Below, piece after piece: positions 1 to 8,809 of a stretch of DNA of 64,000 nt (within the stretch, counting starts at the first letter, position 1; the number at the start of each line of letters is the position of its first letter). Source of the DNA: Kribbella rubisoli (GTDB taxonomy: Bacteria; Actinomycetota; Actinomycetes; Propionibacteriales; Kribbellaceae); contig NZ_SHKR01000015.1 in NCBI RefSeq assembly GCF_004217145.1, positions 62,001 to 126,000 on the forward strand. Direction: 5' to 3'. The notes under the pieces were generated by a model. That model ran no database searches, had not been told where the DNA came from, and was given only the letters and a program-made list of their open reading frames with translations. Made by a program: the position numbers and the translations under genes.

Positions 1-1036
1 CCAGGCTGATGAAATAGCCGCCGGCCGGAGCGTTCCACGACGCGAGTCCGGTGCCGCCGAGCTCGGCGGTGAGGATCTTGTCGACGGCGTCGAACTTCGG
101 CCGGATCAGCTCGGCCAGCGTCCGCATGTGCTCGCGCAGCCCGTCGGCGTTGCGCAGGAACTGCACGTGCCGGAGCTGGTTGATCTTGTCCGGCCCGATG
201 CTCCGCTTGATCGTGTGGCTCAGCCACCACTCGATGTTCGCCGGCGACGACCCGAAGAACGCGACGCCGGCCCCGGCGAACGTGATCTTCGAGCTCGACC
301 CGAACACGAACGCCCGGTCCGGGTGGCCGTTCTCCGCACACAGCGCGAGCACGTCGGCGAGCTTCGCGGGGGAGTCGGTCAGGTGATGTACGGCGTACGC
401 GTTGTCCCAGAAGATCCGGAAGTCCGGCGCAGCGGTCTCCATCGCGGCGAGCCGTCGGACGGTCTCGTCGGAGTACACGGTGCCGTCCGGGTTGCTGTAC
501 TTCGGCACGCACCAGATGCCCTTGATCGCGGCATCCTCCGCGACGAGCCGCTCGACGACATCCATGTCCGGGCCCTCGGGCGTCATCGGAACCGGGATCA
601 TCTTGATCCCGTACCGCTCACAGATCCCGAAGTGCCGGTCGTACCCCGGCACCGGGCACAGGAACGCGAGCCCCTCGACGTCGGCCCACCGCTGCTCGGC
701 TCCCGGCACCTTCCCGAGCAGAGCGAACACAACTGCGTCGTGCATCAGCTCCAGGCTCGAGTTCCCCGCGGCCATGAGCTGACCCACCGGCACCTGTAGA
801 TCCTCGGCAAAGATCGCCCGCACCTCCGGCAGCCCGTGCAGGCCGCCGTAGTTCCGCAGATCGGTCCCGTCCGCGGCCACCGGCTCACCACTCAGCCCCA
901 ACACGCCATTAGCCGCATCCAGCTGCTTCGGCGACGGCTTCCCCCGCGTCAGATCAAGCTTGAGCCCCTTGGCCACCAGCGCCTCGTAGTCCTGCCGCGC
1001 CTGCTCAACCTGACCAGCCAACTCATCGACACTCAC
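1..1036 (-). CDS. PLP-dependent aminotransferase, class I/II, MocR-like fold (3' end cut by window)
   Basis: Fold-type I aminotransferase resembling the actinobacterial aspartate aminotransferases of the Aminotran_MocR Pfam group. The reading begins at a GTG with AAAGGA about 10 bases upstream, giving an N-terminus of VSVDELAGQVEQARQDYE. Visible landmarks are the early LTRGKPSP segment, the NYGGLHG substrate-side loop, KYSNPDGTVYSDE (conserved Asn-Pro), FWDNAYAVHH (Asp/Tyr contacting the cofactor) and SSSKITFAGAG, whose lysine should form the Schiff base with pyridoxal phosphate. About 345 residues are present; the family is about 420-440, so roughly the last fifth lies outside the window. 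Substrate (aspartate versus another amino acid) is inferred from family resemblance only. Confidence 0.85.
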   Translation of the reverse strand, partial: MSVDELAGQVEQARQDYEALVAKGLKLDLTRGKPSPKQLDAANGVLGLSGEPVAADGTDLRNYGGLHGLPEVRAIFAEDLQVPVGQLMAAGNSSLELMHDAVVFALLGKVPGAEQRWADVEGLAFLCPVPGYDRHFGICERYGIKMIPVPMTPEGPDMDVVERLVAEDAAIKGIWCVPKYSNPDGTVYSDETVRRLAAMETAAPDFRIFWDNAYAVHHLTDSPAKLADVLALCAENGHPDRAFVFGSSSKITFAGAGVAFFGSSPANIEWWLSHTIKRSIGPDKINQLRHVQFLRNADGLREHMRTLAELIRPKFDAVDKILTAELGGTGLASWNAPAGGYFISL

Positions 1037-1098
1037 GGGGGGAGTCCTTTCACAAGCCCTAGGTAATAACCCCAGCCTAGTGATCCCTGTCGCGCCCC

Positions 1099-3492
1099 TT
1101 ACTTCGGGATGTCCATCTCTTGGGCGTAGTACCCACCGCCAGCCGGCGGCACATCGAACCCGACTGCCAGCAATTTGCCCTGGTTGACCACCCCGGACAC
1201 CAGTCCCTGCCGGCCGCGGCCCTTTGCCCGCTCACCCGGCACCGGCACGGCCTTCCAGGTCCGCCCATCCCGGCTGAACCACGCCGCCGCCTCGGTGTCG
1301 TCGTCCGTGCCGGTGTTGCCGAGCGCGACGAGCCCGTCGGAGACCGGGACCAGCTCCGCGGCGAACGCCTTTGTCGGCGCAGCGATCTGGTTCGTCCACC
1401 TCAGGCCGCCGTCCTTTGACGTCCAGGTCACCCAGCCGCCGTCACTGTCGTCGTCCTGACGCTGGTAGTCACCGAAGGCGATCAGGGTGTTCCCGAGCCG
1501 CCCGAGCCCGAAGACGTTCGCCGAGTGCACACCCTTCGCAAGGGGCAGGTTCACCACCGTCTTCCAGTCACTGCCGTTCGGCGACAACCAGACCGCCGGG
1601 GTGCCGTCGCCACGATCGCCACCGGCGACGAATCGCGATCCGACCGCGAGCACCGTCGTCATCCCGGCCTCGCCGGTGCCCACGGTCCGCAGGTTCTGTC
1701 CGGCCGTACGGCGCGTCTCGTCGTCCGACGCGGCCTTGGCCGGCAGCACCTTGCCGCCCACTCCCTCGATCCACGCCTTCCCGTCCTTCGAGTACGCCGA
1801 CCACGCGTCGACATGCCCGGTACCGTCCTGACGCTGTCCGACGACGACCCATCCCGACGGACCGAGGGCGACCGCCGCCGCGCTCGGACCGCCGTACGGA
1901 GATCGTGCCCCGACGCCCAGGACCGGCGAGTCTGCGTCGGTCCATTGCCCGTTCGAACCCCTGATCCACACTGCGGCCCGGCGGCCGATCGGCAGGTTCC
2001 TCTCACCCACGGCGACCACACGTCCGTCCGCGGTGGCGGCGGCGTTCAGCACCGAGGTGGAGATGGCGTCCTTCCGCCCGGGCAGGGTGGTCGCCTGCCA
2101 TGTCGACCCGGTGCGTGTCCACCCGGTCGGAGCGCCCGAGACGTCGCCCACGGCGACCAGCTCGTTGCCCGCGCGGAGGATGTTCCTGACATACGAGGAA
2201 GGTCTGCCACCGGACAGCTCGGCAGGCAGCGCGATCGACGACACCCGCGCCTCGGCGTACCGCCAGACAGCCGGCTCGGTCGAGCCGGTGCGGTCGTTCG
2301 ATCCGACCATTACGACGTCATTGCCGATGGCAACCGAATCGGCCAGCAATTGGGTCCCGCGGCCTCGCTGGCTGTCGGTGTCCGTGCCGTCGGCGAGCTG
2401 AGCCCAGGTAGGGCCGACGGCGACCGTGGTATCGACCGTGGTGGAGGTGACCTGAGTGGTGGCGACCCAGTCCTTGCCGGCTTTGACGAGAGTTCCCGGG
2501 ATGTCTTGGAACGCCGTCCCGAGCATCCACGGCGTCGCAGCGACGTGCCACGAGGCGCCGCTGGGGCCGCCTTCGACCACGACCGCGTCCCACGAGTTGT
2601 TCTCCTCGTCGAACCCGGTGCCCTGGACAAGCGCCACGAACTTCCCGTCGCCGACCGCGAGGGCGTTGTTGTAGACGCTGTAGTCCGTGGCGATCTCACC
2701 GCGGACGGCCGCGGTCCGGAAGTGCCGACCGCCGTCGGTGGAGTACCAGTACTGCAGACGGTCGGTCTGCTTGCCTCCGGGGGTGGACAGGTTGCCGGCG
2801 ATGACCACGGTCTTGCCGGCGGCAACGATCTGATCGCCGGCGACCTCGCCTGGAACGGTCTGCTTCAGACCGATCGCCGGGCCTTCGGTACGCCGCCAGG
2901 TCACGCCGTCGGTGGACTGCCAGTAGACAAGGTGATTGCCGCCGACCGTGCTGCCGCCGACGATTGCGAACCCGGTTGCGGTTGCCGCGATCGCTCTCAG
3001 ATAGTCCGTCTTCCGGAGCGTCTTGGGATCGACCGTCAGCCGCTGCCAGGTCGTCCCGTCGGAGCTGTGCCACAGGACGGTGCTAGGGCCGTCGCCGATG
3101 GCAACGAATCCGGCTGGACCGCCGGCGATGTCCGTCGCACCCTCGAAGGTCTGTGACCGCTCGAGCGAATCCTTGTCCAGCTGGCGCCGGGTCCAGGTCC
3201 GGCCGGCGTCGTCGCTGCTGATGAACAAGGCGCGACTGACGTTGGCCGACTCGTCGAACCCGACTGCGACGATCCGCCCGCCGCGGGCGGCGACTGCTTG
3301 CAACGCCTGCTCGGTCCGGTCGCCCACCGGATGAGCCTTCTCAGCCGCCTGTGGCGTTGTCGGCTCGTTGAAGTCGATCGGCTTGGCGACCGGGCGGTCG
3401 GCGGTGATCTGGCCTGAGCCGGCTGACGACGTACAGCCGGCCAGGCCGATCAGCAGACAGGTGGTGATGACGCGGAGCCCCAGACGCTTCAT
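1099..3492 (-). CDS. Secreted lipoprotein with sialidase/BNR-like beta-propeller repeats
   Basis: A 797-residue protein with a clear lipoprotein signal peptide: basic MKRLGLR, a hydrophobic stretch and the lipobox LAGC with Cys20 as lipid attachment site. The rest is a series of blades with sialidase-type Asp-box signatures such as SSDDAGRTW, SSDGTTW, STDGVTW, SKDGGLRW and SRDGRTW, typical of beta-propellers. No catalytic triad of a true sialidase could be assigned, so the role is probably binding or structural at the outer face of the membrane. It lies in the same direction as the penicillin-binding protein upstream but is separated by about 70 bp, so co-transcription is possible, not shown. 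Function unknown. Confidence 0.8.
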   Translation of the reverse strand: MKRLGLRVITTCLLIGLAGCTSSAGSGQITADRPVAKPIDFNEPTTPQAAEKAHPVGDRTEQALQAVAARGGRIVAVGFDESANVSRALFISSDDAGRTWTRRQLDKDSLERSQTFEGATDIAGGPAGFVAIGDGPSTVLWHSSDGTTWQRLTVDPKTLRKTDYLRAIAATATGFAIVGGSTVGGNHLVYWQSTDGVTWRRTEGPAIGLKQTVPGEVAGDQIVAAGKTVVIAGNLSTPGGKQTDRLQYWYSTDGGRHFRTAAVRGEIATDYSVYNNALAVGDGKFVALVQGTGFDEENNSWDAVVVEGGPSGASWHVAATPWMLGTAFQDIPGTLVKAGKDWVATTQVTSTTVDTTVAVGPTWAQLADGTDTDSQRGRGTQLLADSVAIGNDVVMVGSNDRTGSTEPAVWRYAEARVSSIALPAELSGGRPSSYVRNILRAGNELVAVGDVSGAPTGWTRTGSTWQATTLPGRKDAISTSVLNAAATADGRVVAVGERNLPIGRRAAVWIRGSNGQWTDADSPVLGVGARSPYGGPSAAAVALGPSGWVVVGQRQDGTGHVDAWSAYSKDGKAWIEGVGGKVLPAKAASDDETRRTAGQNLRTVGTGEAGMTTVLAVGSRFVAGGDRGDGTPAVWLSPNGSDWKTVVNLPLAKGVHSANVFGLGRLGNTLIAFGDYQRQDDDSDGGWVTWTSKDGGLRWTNQIAAPTKAFAAELVPVSDGLVALGNTGTDDDTEAAAWFSRDGRTWKAVPVPGERAKGRGRQGLVSGVVNQGKLLAVGFDVPPAGGGYYAQEMDIPK

Positions 3493-3559
3493 GCCCGGGA
3501 GTTTACGGAGAGTCAGGAGCTCCGTGGGGCGCCGAGATCAAACCTGTGGACAACTGTGG

Positions 3560-5968
3560 TCAGCCGCCGCGGCGGGGGTGGCATTTGGGGTCCCAGGGCA
3601 TGCAGGTGGGGATGTTGGGTGGGGGTTTGATGGTGGGCGGGATGACCGGTGGAATGACGGGTGGTGTGACCGGCGGCTGGGCCTTGCTGCCGTTGGAGAT
3701 GATGAGGGTGACGGTGGAGCCTGCGGGTGCGCCGTCCTCCTGGCGGGGGGTGGTCCAGGCGACGGTGCCGGCGGGGGCGTCGGAGTCGACGCGGTCGCCG
3801 TGGGACATCACGACCTTGAAGCCCATCGACAGCAGCTTGGCGCCGGCCTCCGCAGGGGTCATGCCCTTCAGGTAGGGCAGGTCCTTCACGTTGCCGCGGA
3901 TGATCTTGTCGTCGGCCTTGACGAACTTGGTGGTCGGGATGCCTTGCAATGCGCCCTGCATCGCGGTCTCCCAGACCGGCCCGGCGGTCCCCGAACCGGA
4001 CGCGTTCCCGATCTTCTTGCCGTTGAGCGTCAGCCCGGCCAGGTCCTCGTACTTCGGATCGGCGTCCGCCACCACCGCCGCGGCGGCGAACTTGGTGGAA
4101 TAGCCGGCGAACCAGACGGCGAAGTTGTTCTGGATCGTACCGGTCTTGCCGGCCAGGTCGTTCTTACCGAAGTTCAGCTTCGCACCCGTTCCGCCGCTCT
4201 GCATCACCTGGTGCAGAACGTAGTTGACGCCGTCCGCGACGCCAGGCGAGAGCACCCGGTGGCAGTTCGGGCCGGGCGTCGGGATCGACTTCTGCGTCTT
4301 GATCGAGGTGATCGAGGTGACGATCTGCGGACTGCAGTACATCCCTCGGGCCGCGAAGGTCGCGTAGGCGTTGGCCAGCATCAGCGGCGTGATGCTACCG
4401 ACCGAACCGAGGGTGAACGACGGCACCTGGACGAGCGGCTTCATCGTCTGCGCGTCGTACATCCCGAGCTTGCTCGCGATCGTGGCGATCGGGCACAGAC
4501 CGATCTGCTGCGACAGCTGGAGGAAGTAGGTGTTGGTGGAGGCGCGGGCCGCGTCGACCATCGACGGGTCGGCGATCGTCTTCGTCGAGTTCTTCGGGTT
4601 GTACGAATCGACCGAGATCGGGCCGCTGCAGGTGCTGAACTCTTTGCCGCCCAGGCTGATGACCTGCGGTGAGTTGATCCGGTACGTCGTCGGCACGCCC
4701 TTGCCGATCGCGGCCGCGATCGTGAAGGCCTTCATCGTCGACCCGTTCTGGAATCCGCCGAAGCCGCCGGGGTAGGACTTCTCGACGTTGTAGTTGTACG
4801 CCGTCTGCCCCTTCTTGCCGCCGTACTGACGACTCTGCGCCATCGCCTTCACCAGGCCCGTACCGGGCTCCACCATGGTGATCGCGGCGACGGCCTGGTC
4901 GCCGGCCTTGGAGTGCGCGTTGATCGAGGTTTGCGCGGCCGCCTGGATCCGCTGGTCGAGCGAGGTCTTGATCACCAGACCGGCGGTCTCGATGTAGTTC
5001 TCCTTCTCCTCGTCCGTCTTGCCGAACGCCGCGTTCTCCTTGAGCTTCGCCACGACGTACTCACAGAAGAACGGGTACTTCGAGTTCGCGCATCCGCTCG
5101 GTGCGATCCGGACCTTCGCGGGATCGATCACCGGCGTCTTGATCGCCTCGGCCGCCTCCTTGGCGGTGATGATGTTCAGCTCCTGCATCCGGCGCAGTAC
5201 GACGTCGCGACGCGCCTTGGCCCGGGCCGGCTGGTCGATCGGGTCGTAGCCGGTCGGGTTCTTCACCAGGCCGGCCAGCATCGCGGCCTGCGGCAGGTTG
5301 AGCTTGGCGGCGTGGACGCCGAAGTAGTGCATGGACGCGGCCTCGACGCCGTACGAGCGGTCGCCGAAGAAGGCCAGGTTCAGGTAGCCGTTGAGGATCT
5401 GGCTCTTGGTCATTTCCTTCTCGACGGCGATGGCGTAGCGCAGTTCGGCGATCTTGCGCTCGTACGTCTCGGCGGTGGCCTCCTTGACCTCCTCCGGCGT
5501 GCGGGCCTTGTTGATCAGGTTCAGCTTCACGAACTGCTGGGTGATGCTCGAACCGCCCTGCTGGACCCCGCCCGACGACTGGTTGCGCAGCATGGCGCGC
5601 AGTGTGCCCTTGGCGTCGATCGCGCCGTGCTCGTAGAACCGGTCGTCCTCGATCGCGACGATCGCCTTGAGCATGACCGGGCTGATCTGCTTCAGCGTCA
5701 CCGGCGTGCGGTTCTGCTGGTACAGCGTCGCGATCGTCTTGCCGTCCGCGTCCTGGATGATCGTCTTCTCGGCCAGCGGAGCGGTCTTCAGGTCCTGGGG
5801 CAGGTACTGCACGGTGTCGTGGGCGGTGGCCGTCGTCACGCCGACCAGACCGGCGAAGGGGAGGGCCAGTCCGGCGAACAGTGCTCCGGCGAGAACACTG
5901 ACCAGCAGGAACACGAACACCGACATCACGACGTTGGGCCGCTTGGCCCGCCGTTCGCCTCTGTGCAT
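3560..5968 (-). CDS. Class A penicillin-binding protein (transglycosylase/transpeptidase) with C-terminal PASTA domain
   Basis: Bifunctional cell-wall synthase that polymerises lipid II glycan chains and cross-links peptides outside the membrane. Starting at ATG 5968 (MHRGERRAKRP) it has a short basic cytoplasmic tail and one membrane segment at about residues 13-43. The GT51 domain shows EDDRFYEHGAID and GGSSITQQFVK. The transpeptidase domain shows the SxxK motif STMK (Ser about 410), the SxN-type motif STNTY and KTGT. One PASTA domain (DLPYLKGMTPAEAGAKLLS...) follows, then a proline-rich tail ending in CMPWDPKC. An in-frame start 63 bases upstream exists, but it would put a Cys-containing extension before the basic tail and has no better ribosome site. 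Ordinary actinobacterial ponA-type gene. Confidence 0.93.
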   Translation of the reverse strand: MHRGERRAKRPNVVMSVFVFLLVSVLAGALFAGLALPFAGLVGVTTATAHDTVQYLPQDLKTAPLAEKTIIQDADGKTIATLYQQNRTPVTLKQISPVMLKAIVAIEDDRFYEHGAIDAKGTLRAMLRNQSSGGVQQGGSSITQQFVKLNLINKARTPEEVKEATAETYERKIAELRYAIAVEKEMTKSQILNGYLNLAFFGDRSYGVEAASMHYFGVHAAKLNLPQAAMLAGLVKNPTGYDPIDQPARAKARRDVVLRRMQELNIITAKEAAEAIKTPVIDPAKVRIAPSGCANSKYPFFCEYVVAKLKENAAFGKTDEEKENYIETAGLVIKTSLDQRIQAAAQTSINAHSKAGDQAVAAITMVEPGTGLVKAMAQSRQYGGKKGQTAYNYNVEKSYPGGFGGFQNGSTMKAFTIAAAIGKGVPTTYRINSPQVISLGGKEFSTCSGPISVDSYNPKNSTKTIADPSMVDAARASTNTYFLQLSQQIGLCPIATIASKLGMYDAQTMKPLVQVPSFTLGSVGSITPLMLANAYATFAARGMYCSPQIVTSITSIKTQKSIPTPGPNCHRVLSPGVADGVNYVLHQVMQSGGTGAKLNFGKNDLAGKTGTIQNNFAVWFAGYSTKFAAAAVVADADPKYEDLAGLTLNGKKIGNASGSGTAGPVWETAMQGALQGIPTTKFVKADDKIIRGNVKDLPYLKGMTPAEAGAKLLSMGFKVVMSHGDRVDSDAPAGTVAWTTPRQEDGAPAGSTVTLIISNGSKAQPPVTPPVIPPVIPPTIKPPPNIPTCMPWDPKCHPRRGG

Positions 5969-6065
5969 GGTTGGGCAGATTACGTCAGGTGGAGGACCTC
6001 CGGCACACTTCCCGTTACGGAATTTACACATTTGCCCAGCGATCTCACCAACAGTGATCGTGCCA

Positions 6066-6671
6066 TCACTGCCGGGCGATCACCGAGGCCCCTTCGACGA
6101 CCACTTCGAGGCAGTCGCGGAACAGGTCGTCGACGGTCCGCCCAGGCGTGACGTACTCCGTGATCGCGCGCATCGAGACCGGGTACGCCGCGGTGTACTG
6201 CTCGAGGTCGAAATCGGCCGTGTCCGGCGGGGGTGACTGCTCCTCCAGGGCGTGACCGACCGTGAAACGCTCGACGGTCAGCACGATGATGCGAGCGTCG
6301 CGGAGCGGGATGCCGCGGTCGGCCAGCGTGCTCATCGCGAGCTCGGACCAGGCAGCCGTCTGCCGGGAGAGTTGCGCCATCGACACCACGCGGGCTCCGT
6401 CAGGGTGCGCGAGCAGGGCGGCCCGCAGTTGGAGGGCGAAGTCGGTCAGCCACTCCTGCCACGCCTGATCCGGAGCGGGCGGCTGGGGGTCCGGGACGAT
6501 CGCCTCGGCGATCGCGGTCACCAGGGCGGCCTTGTTGGGCAGGTGCCAGTACAGCGTCGGCGCCTGCACGCCCAGGCGGGCGGCCAGCTTCCGCAGGGTG
6601 ACCCCGTCGAGTCCTTCGGCGTCGAGCAGCGCGACCGCCTCGTCGACGATCTTGGTCCGGTCGAGGCTCAC
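6066..6671 (-). CDS. TetR family repressor with TetR_C-type ligand domain
   Basis: A 201-residue regulator. The N-terminal helix-turn-helix (residues about 8-55) contains GLDGVTLRKLAARLGVQAPTLYWH, the strongly conserved TLYWH form of the classical tetracycline-repressor branch. The C-terminal half is helical and contains an acidic loop EEQSPPPDTADF. It starts at GTG 6671 and is divergent from the oxidoreductase at 6730, with two palindromes between them. The arrangement implies autorepression and control of the oxidoreductase in response to a small molecule; the ligand is unknown. Confidence 0.9.
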   Translation of the reverse strand: MSLDRTKIVDEAVALLDAEGLDGVTLRKLAARLGVQAPTLYWHLPNKAALVTAIAEAIVPDPQPPAPDQAWQEWLTDFALQLRAALLAHPDGARVVSMAQLSRQTAAWSELAMSTLADRGIPLRDARIIVLTVERFTVGHALEEQSPPPDTADFDLEQYTAAYPVSMRAITEYVTPGRTVDDLFRDCLEVVVEGASVIARQ

Positions 6672-6680
6672 ACAACGGAT

Positions 6681-6715
6681 TCTAACAGTGTTAGAGTGAC
6701 TCTAACGGTGTTAGA
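6681..6715. promoter_or_regulatory. Twin operator palindromes for the adjacent TetR regulator
   Basis: Two 15-bp inverted repeats lie in the 58-bp divergent gap. TCTAACAGTGTTAGA (6681-6695) has perfect 7-base arms. TCTAACGGTGTTAGA (6701-6715) has one arm mismatch. Their centres are 20 bp apart, close to two helical turns, so two dimers could bind the same DNA face. They sit against both start codons, as expected for repression of both genes. Assignment to the neighbouring TetR protein is by position. Confidence 0.8.
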
Positions 6716-6729
6716 GAGAGGGGTGGGTC

Positions 6730-7674
6730 ATGAAGGCTGCTGTGCTGCACGAGGTGGGCGGCGTGCCGCGGTTCGAGGAGTTCCCGGACCCGGTGCCGGC
6801 CGAGGGCGAGGTGGTGATCGAGGTGCTCGCGGCCGCGGTCGAGAACGTCGACAAGGCGGTTGCCGCCGGCAAGCATTACGCGAGCGGGAAGTACCTGGCC
6901 ACGATGCCGATGATCCCGGTCTTCGACGGGATCGGGCGGCTGCCGGACGGGACGGTGGTCGGTTTCGGCAACGTGCGTTCGCCGTACGGCGCGCTCGCGG
7001 AGAAGACCGTCGTACCGGAAGGGGCGTACGCGCCGATCCCCGACGGGATCGATCCGGCGGTCGCGACCGTGATGGCGTCGGCGATCACCGCCCTGACGAT
7101 GAAAACCGCGGCCGGCCTGCAGCCGGGGGAGACGGTCCTGGTCCAAGGCGCGACGGGTGTCGCCGGGCGGTTGGCGATCCAGGTCGCCCGTCTGCTCGGC
7201 GCCGGCCGGATCGTCGCAACCGGCCGCGACGACACCCAACTCGCCGAACTGCGGGCCGATGCCACGATCAACACAGCTGTCTCCGATGAGGCGTTGCAGA
7301 AGGCTTTTGACGAGGCCGGCGCATACGACGTCGTCATCGACTTCCTGTGGGGCCGCCCGACCGAGATCCTGCTGCGTGCGCTCACGCCCGACACGTTCGC
7401 GTTCGGTACGCCGACCCGCATCGTGCAGGTCGGCGAGGTCGCCGGCTCCGATCTCGTCGTACCTGCTGATGCGCTGCGGACCTCCGGCGTGGAGCTCTAC
7501 GGCGCGGGGCGCAACCTGAGCCCGGAGTCGATGGGCGAGGCGTATCAGCAGGTCGTCGACTGGACCCGGGCCGGCGAGCTCACCTTCGCGATCGATCGCG
7601 TGCCGCTGAGCGAGATCGAGTCCGCGTGGCAGCGGGGCAGCTCGCGCGGCCGGCGGCTCGTCGTCCAGCCCTAG
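6730..7674 (+). CDS. Quinone oxidoreductase-like medium-chain dehydrogenase/reductase
   Basis: A 314-residue MDR-superfamily enzyme of the zinc-free quinone-reductase branch. It shows the opening MKAAVLHEVGGVPRFEEFPD, a GroES-like N-terminal half and the nucleotide-binding loop VLVQGATGVAGRLAIQVARLLGAGRIVATGR (residues about 137-167), typical of NADPH binding. No cysteine-rich structural zinc lobe is present. It follows a GAGAGGGG ribosome site and is divergent from the TetR gene, so it is probably induced when that repressor binds its ligand. Likely role is reduction of a quinone, enone or other electrophile. Its stop overlaps by 4 bp the stop of the convergent gene at 7671. Confidence 0.85.
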   Translation: MKAAVLHEVGGVPRFEEFPDPVPAEGEVVIEVLAAAVENVDKAVAAGKHYASGKYLATMPMIPVFDGIGRLPDGTVVGFGNVRSPYGALAEKTVVPEGAYAPIPDGIDPAVATVMASAITALTMKTAAGLQPGETVLVQGATGVAGRLAIQVARLLGAGRIVATGRDDTQLAELRADATINTAVSDEALQKAFDEAGAYDVVIDFLWGRPTEILLRALTPDTFAFGTPTRIVQVGEVAGSDLVVPADALRTSGVELYGAGRNLSPESMGEAYQQVVDWTRAGELTFAIDRVPLSEIESAWQRGSSRGRRLVVQP

Positions 7675-8708
7675 GGCTCGATCAGGACCTTGAGGGCCTC
7701 GCGGTCGTCCATCGCGCGGTAGCCGTCCGCGATACCGTCGAAGTCGACGGTCCGGTCGAATACCTTGCCAGGGGCAACGGTTCCGTCGAGGACGCCCTGC
7801 AGGAGCCGTTCGATGTACGCGCGGGCCGGGGCGGGACCGCCGGTCAGGGTGATGTTCGGCAGGAACAGCGTGCCGAATCCGATCGGCGCCTCGTCGTACT
7901 GCGGGACGCCGACGCGACTGATCACCCCGCCGGGGCGGACCACGCCGAGCGCCTGCTCGTATGCCGGGAAGTGGCCGACAGCCTCGAGCACCACATGGGT
8001 GCCGTCGCCGCCGGTGAGCTCGCGGACCTTCGCGATGCCTTCGTCACCGCGCTCTGCCACCACATCGGTCGCGCCGAACTCGACACCGAGGTCGGTGCGG
8101 TCCTTGTGCCGACCCATCAGGACGATCCGCTCGGCGCCGAACTGCCGCGCCGCGAGGACCGCCAGCAGCCCGACCGCCCCGTCGCCGATCACGGTGACAG
8201 TGGTCTTCGACGAGACGCCGCCCTTGAGCGCGGCGTGGTATCCGGTCCCGTAGACGTCGGACAGCGTCAGCAAGGAGGGAAGCAAGGCAGGGTCGTCGCC
8301 GTCGGGCACCTTGACCAGCGTGCCGTCTGCCAAGGGCACGCGGACGGCCTCGGCCTGCCCGCCGGCGACACCGTTCGCGTTCCAGAAACCGCCGTGGCGG
8401 CAGGATGTCTGCAGGTCTTCGCGGCAGAAGTCGCAGGTCCCGTCGGACCACGCGAACGGCGCGATGACGAAGTCGCCCTTCCGCAGCGTGGTCACATCCC
8501 GGCCGAGGTCCTCGACGACCCCCACGAACTCGTGGCCCATGGTCTTGCCGGCGGGCGTGACGGGCAGGTTGTGATACGGGTGCAGGTCGCTGCCGCAGAT
8601 GCAGGACGCGACCACCCGCACGATCGCGTCAGTTGGTTGCTGGATCACCGGATCCGGTACGTCGATCACGCGGACGTCGCCGGCGCCGTACAGGTAAGTC
8701 GCTCTCAT
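7671..8708 (-). CDS. Zinc-dependent alcohol dehydrogenase
   Basis: A 345-residue MDR enzyme. Catalytic-zinc ligands are visible in CICGSDLHPYH and GHEFVGVVEDLG. The structural zinc lobe reads CDFCREDLQTSC. The Rossmann segment is VTVIGDGAVGLLAVLAARQFGAERIVLMGRH. This pattern fits NAD(P)-dependent dehydrogenases of small alcohols or glutathione/mycothiol-type adducts; the exact substrate cannot be read. The gene is divergent from the MmyB-type regulator at 8810, a common arrangement in actinobacteria in which the regulator controls the oxidoreductase. Confidence 0.9.
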   Translation of the reverse strand: MRATYLYGAGDVRVIDVPDPVIQQPTDAIVRVVASCICGSDLHPYHNLPVTPAGKTMGHEFVGVVEDLGRDVTTLRKGDFVIAPFAWSDGTCDFCREDLQTSCRHGGFWNANGVAGGQAEAVRVPLADGTLVKVPDGDDPALLPSLLTLSDVYGTGYHAALKGGVSSKTTVTVIGDGAVGLLAVLAARQFGAERIVLMGRHKDRTDLGVEFGATDVVAERGDEGIAKVRELTGGDGTHVVLEAVGHFPAYEQALGVVRPGGVISRVGVPQYDEAPIGFGTLFLPNITLTGGPAPARAYIERLLQGVLDGTVAPGKVFDRTVDFDGIADGYRAMDDREALKVLIEP

Positions 8709-8741
8709 GGCTCCAGTGAAGGCGGCGACGCCCAGCCGTGG

Positions 8742-8774
8742 CAGTGCCTGTCGTTCCAGGTAATACCAGTGCCT
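8742..8774. promoter_or_regulatory. Repeated box CAGTGCCT in the divergent promoter region
   Basis: CAGTGCCT occurs at 8742-8749 and again at 8767-8774, 25 bp apart, with the small palindrome GGTAATACC between them. The repeats lie in the 101-bp gap between the alcohol dehydrogenase and the helix-turn-helix regulator and are candidate regulator-binding sites. No biochemical assignment is possible from sequence alone. Confidence 0.4.
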
Positions 8775-8809
8775 CCCTCGTCGCCGCGACGGTCCGTACT
8801 GTTGACGGC

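Noticed and set aside
1525..3156. 543-codon plus-strand open frame
   Set aside because: Antisense to the BNR lipoprotein, arginine-rich and without family motifs: a high-GC shadow frame.
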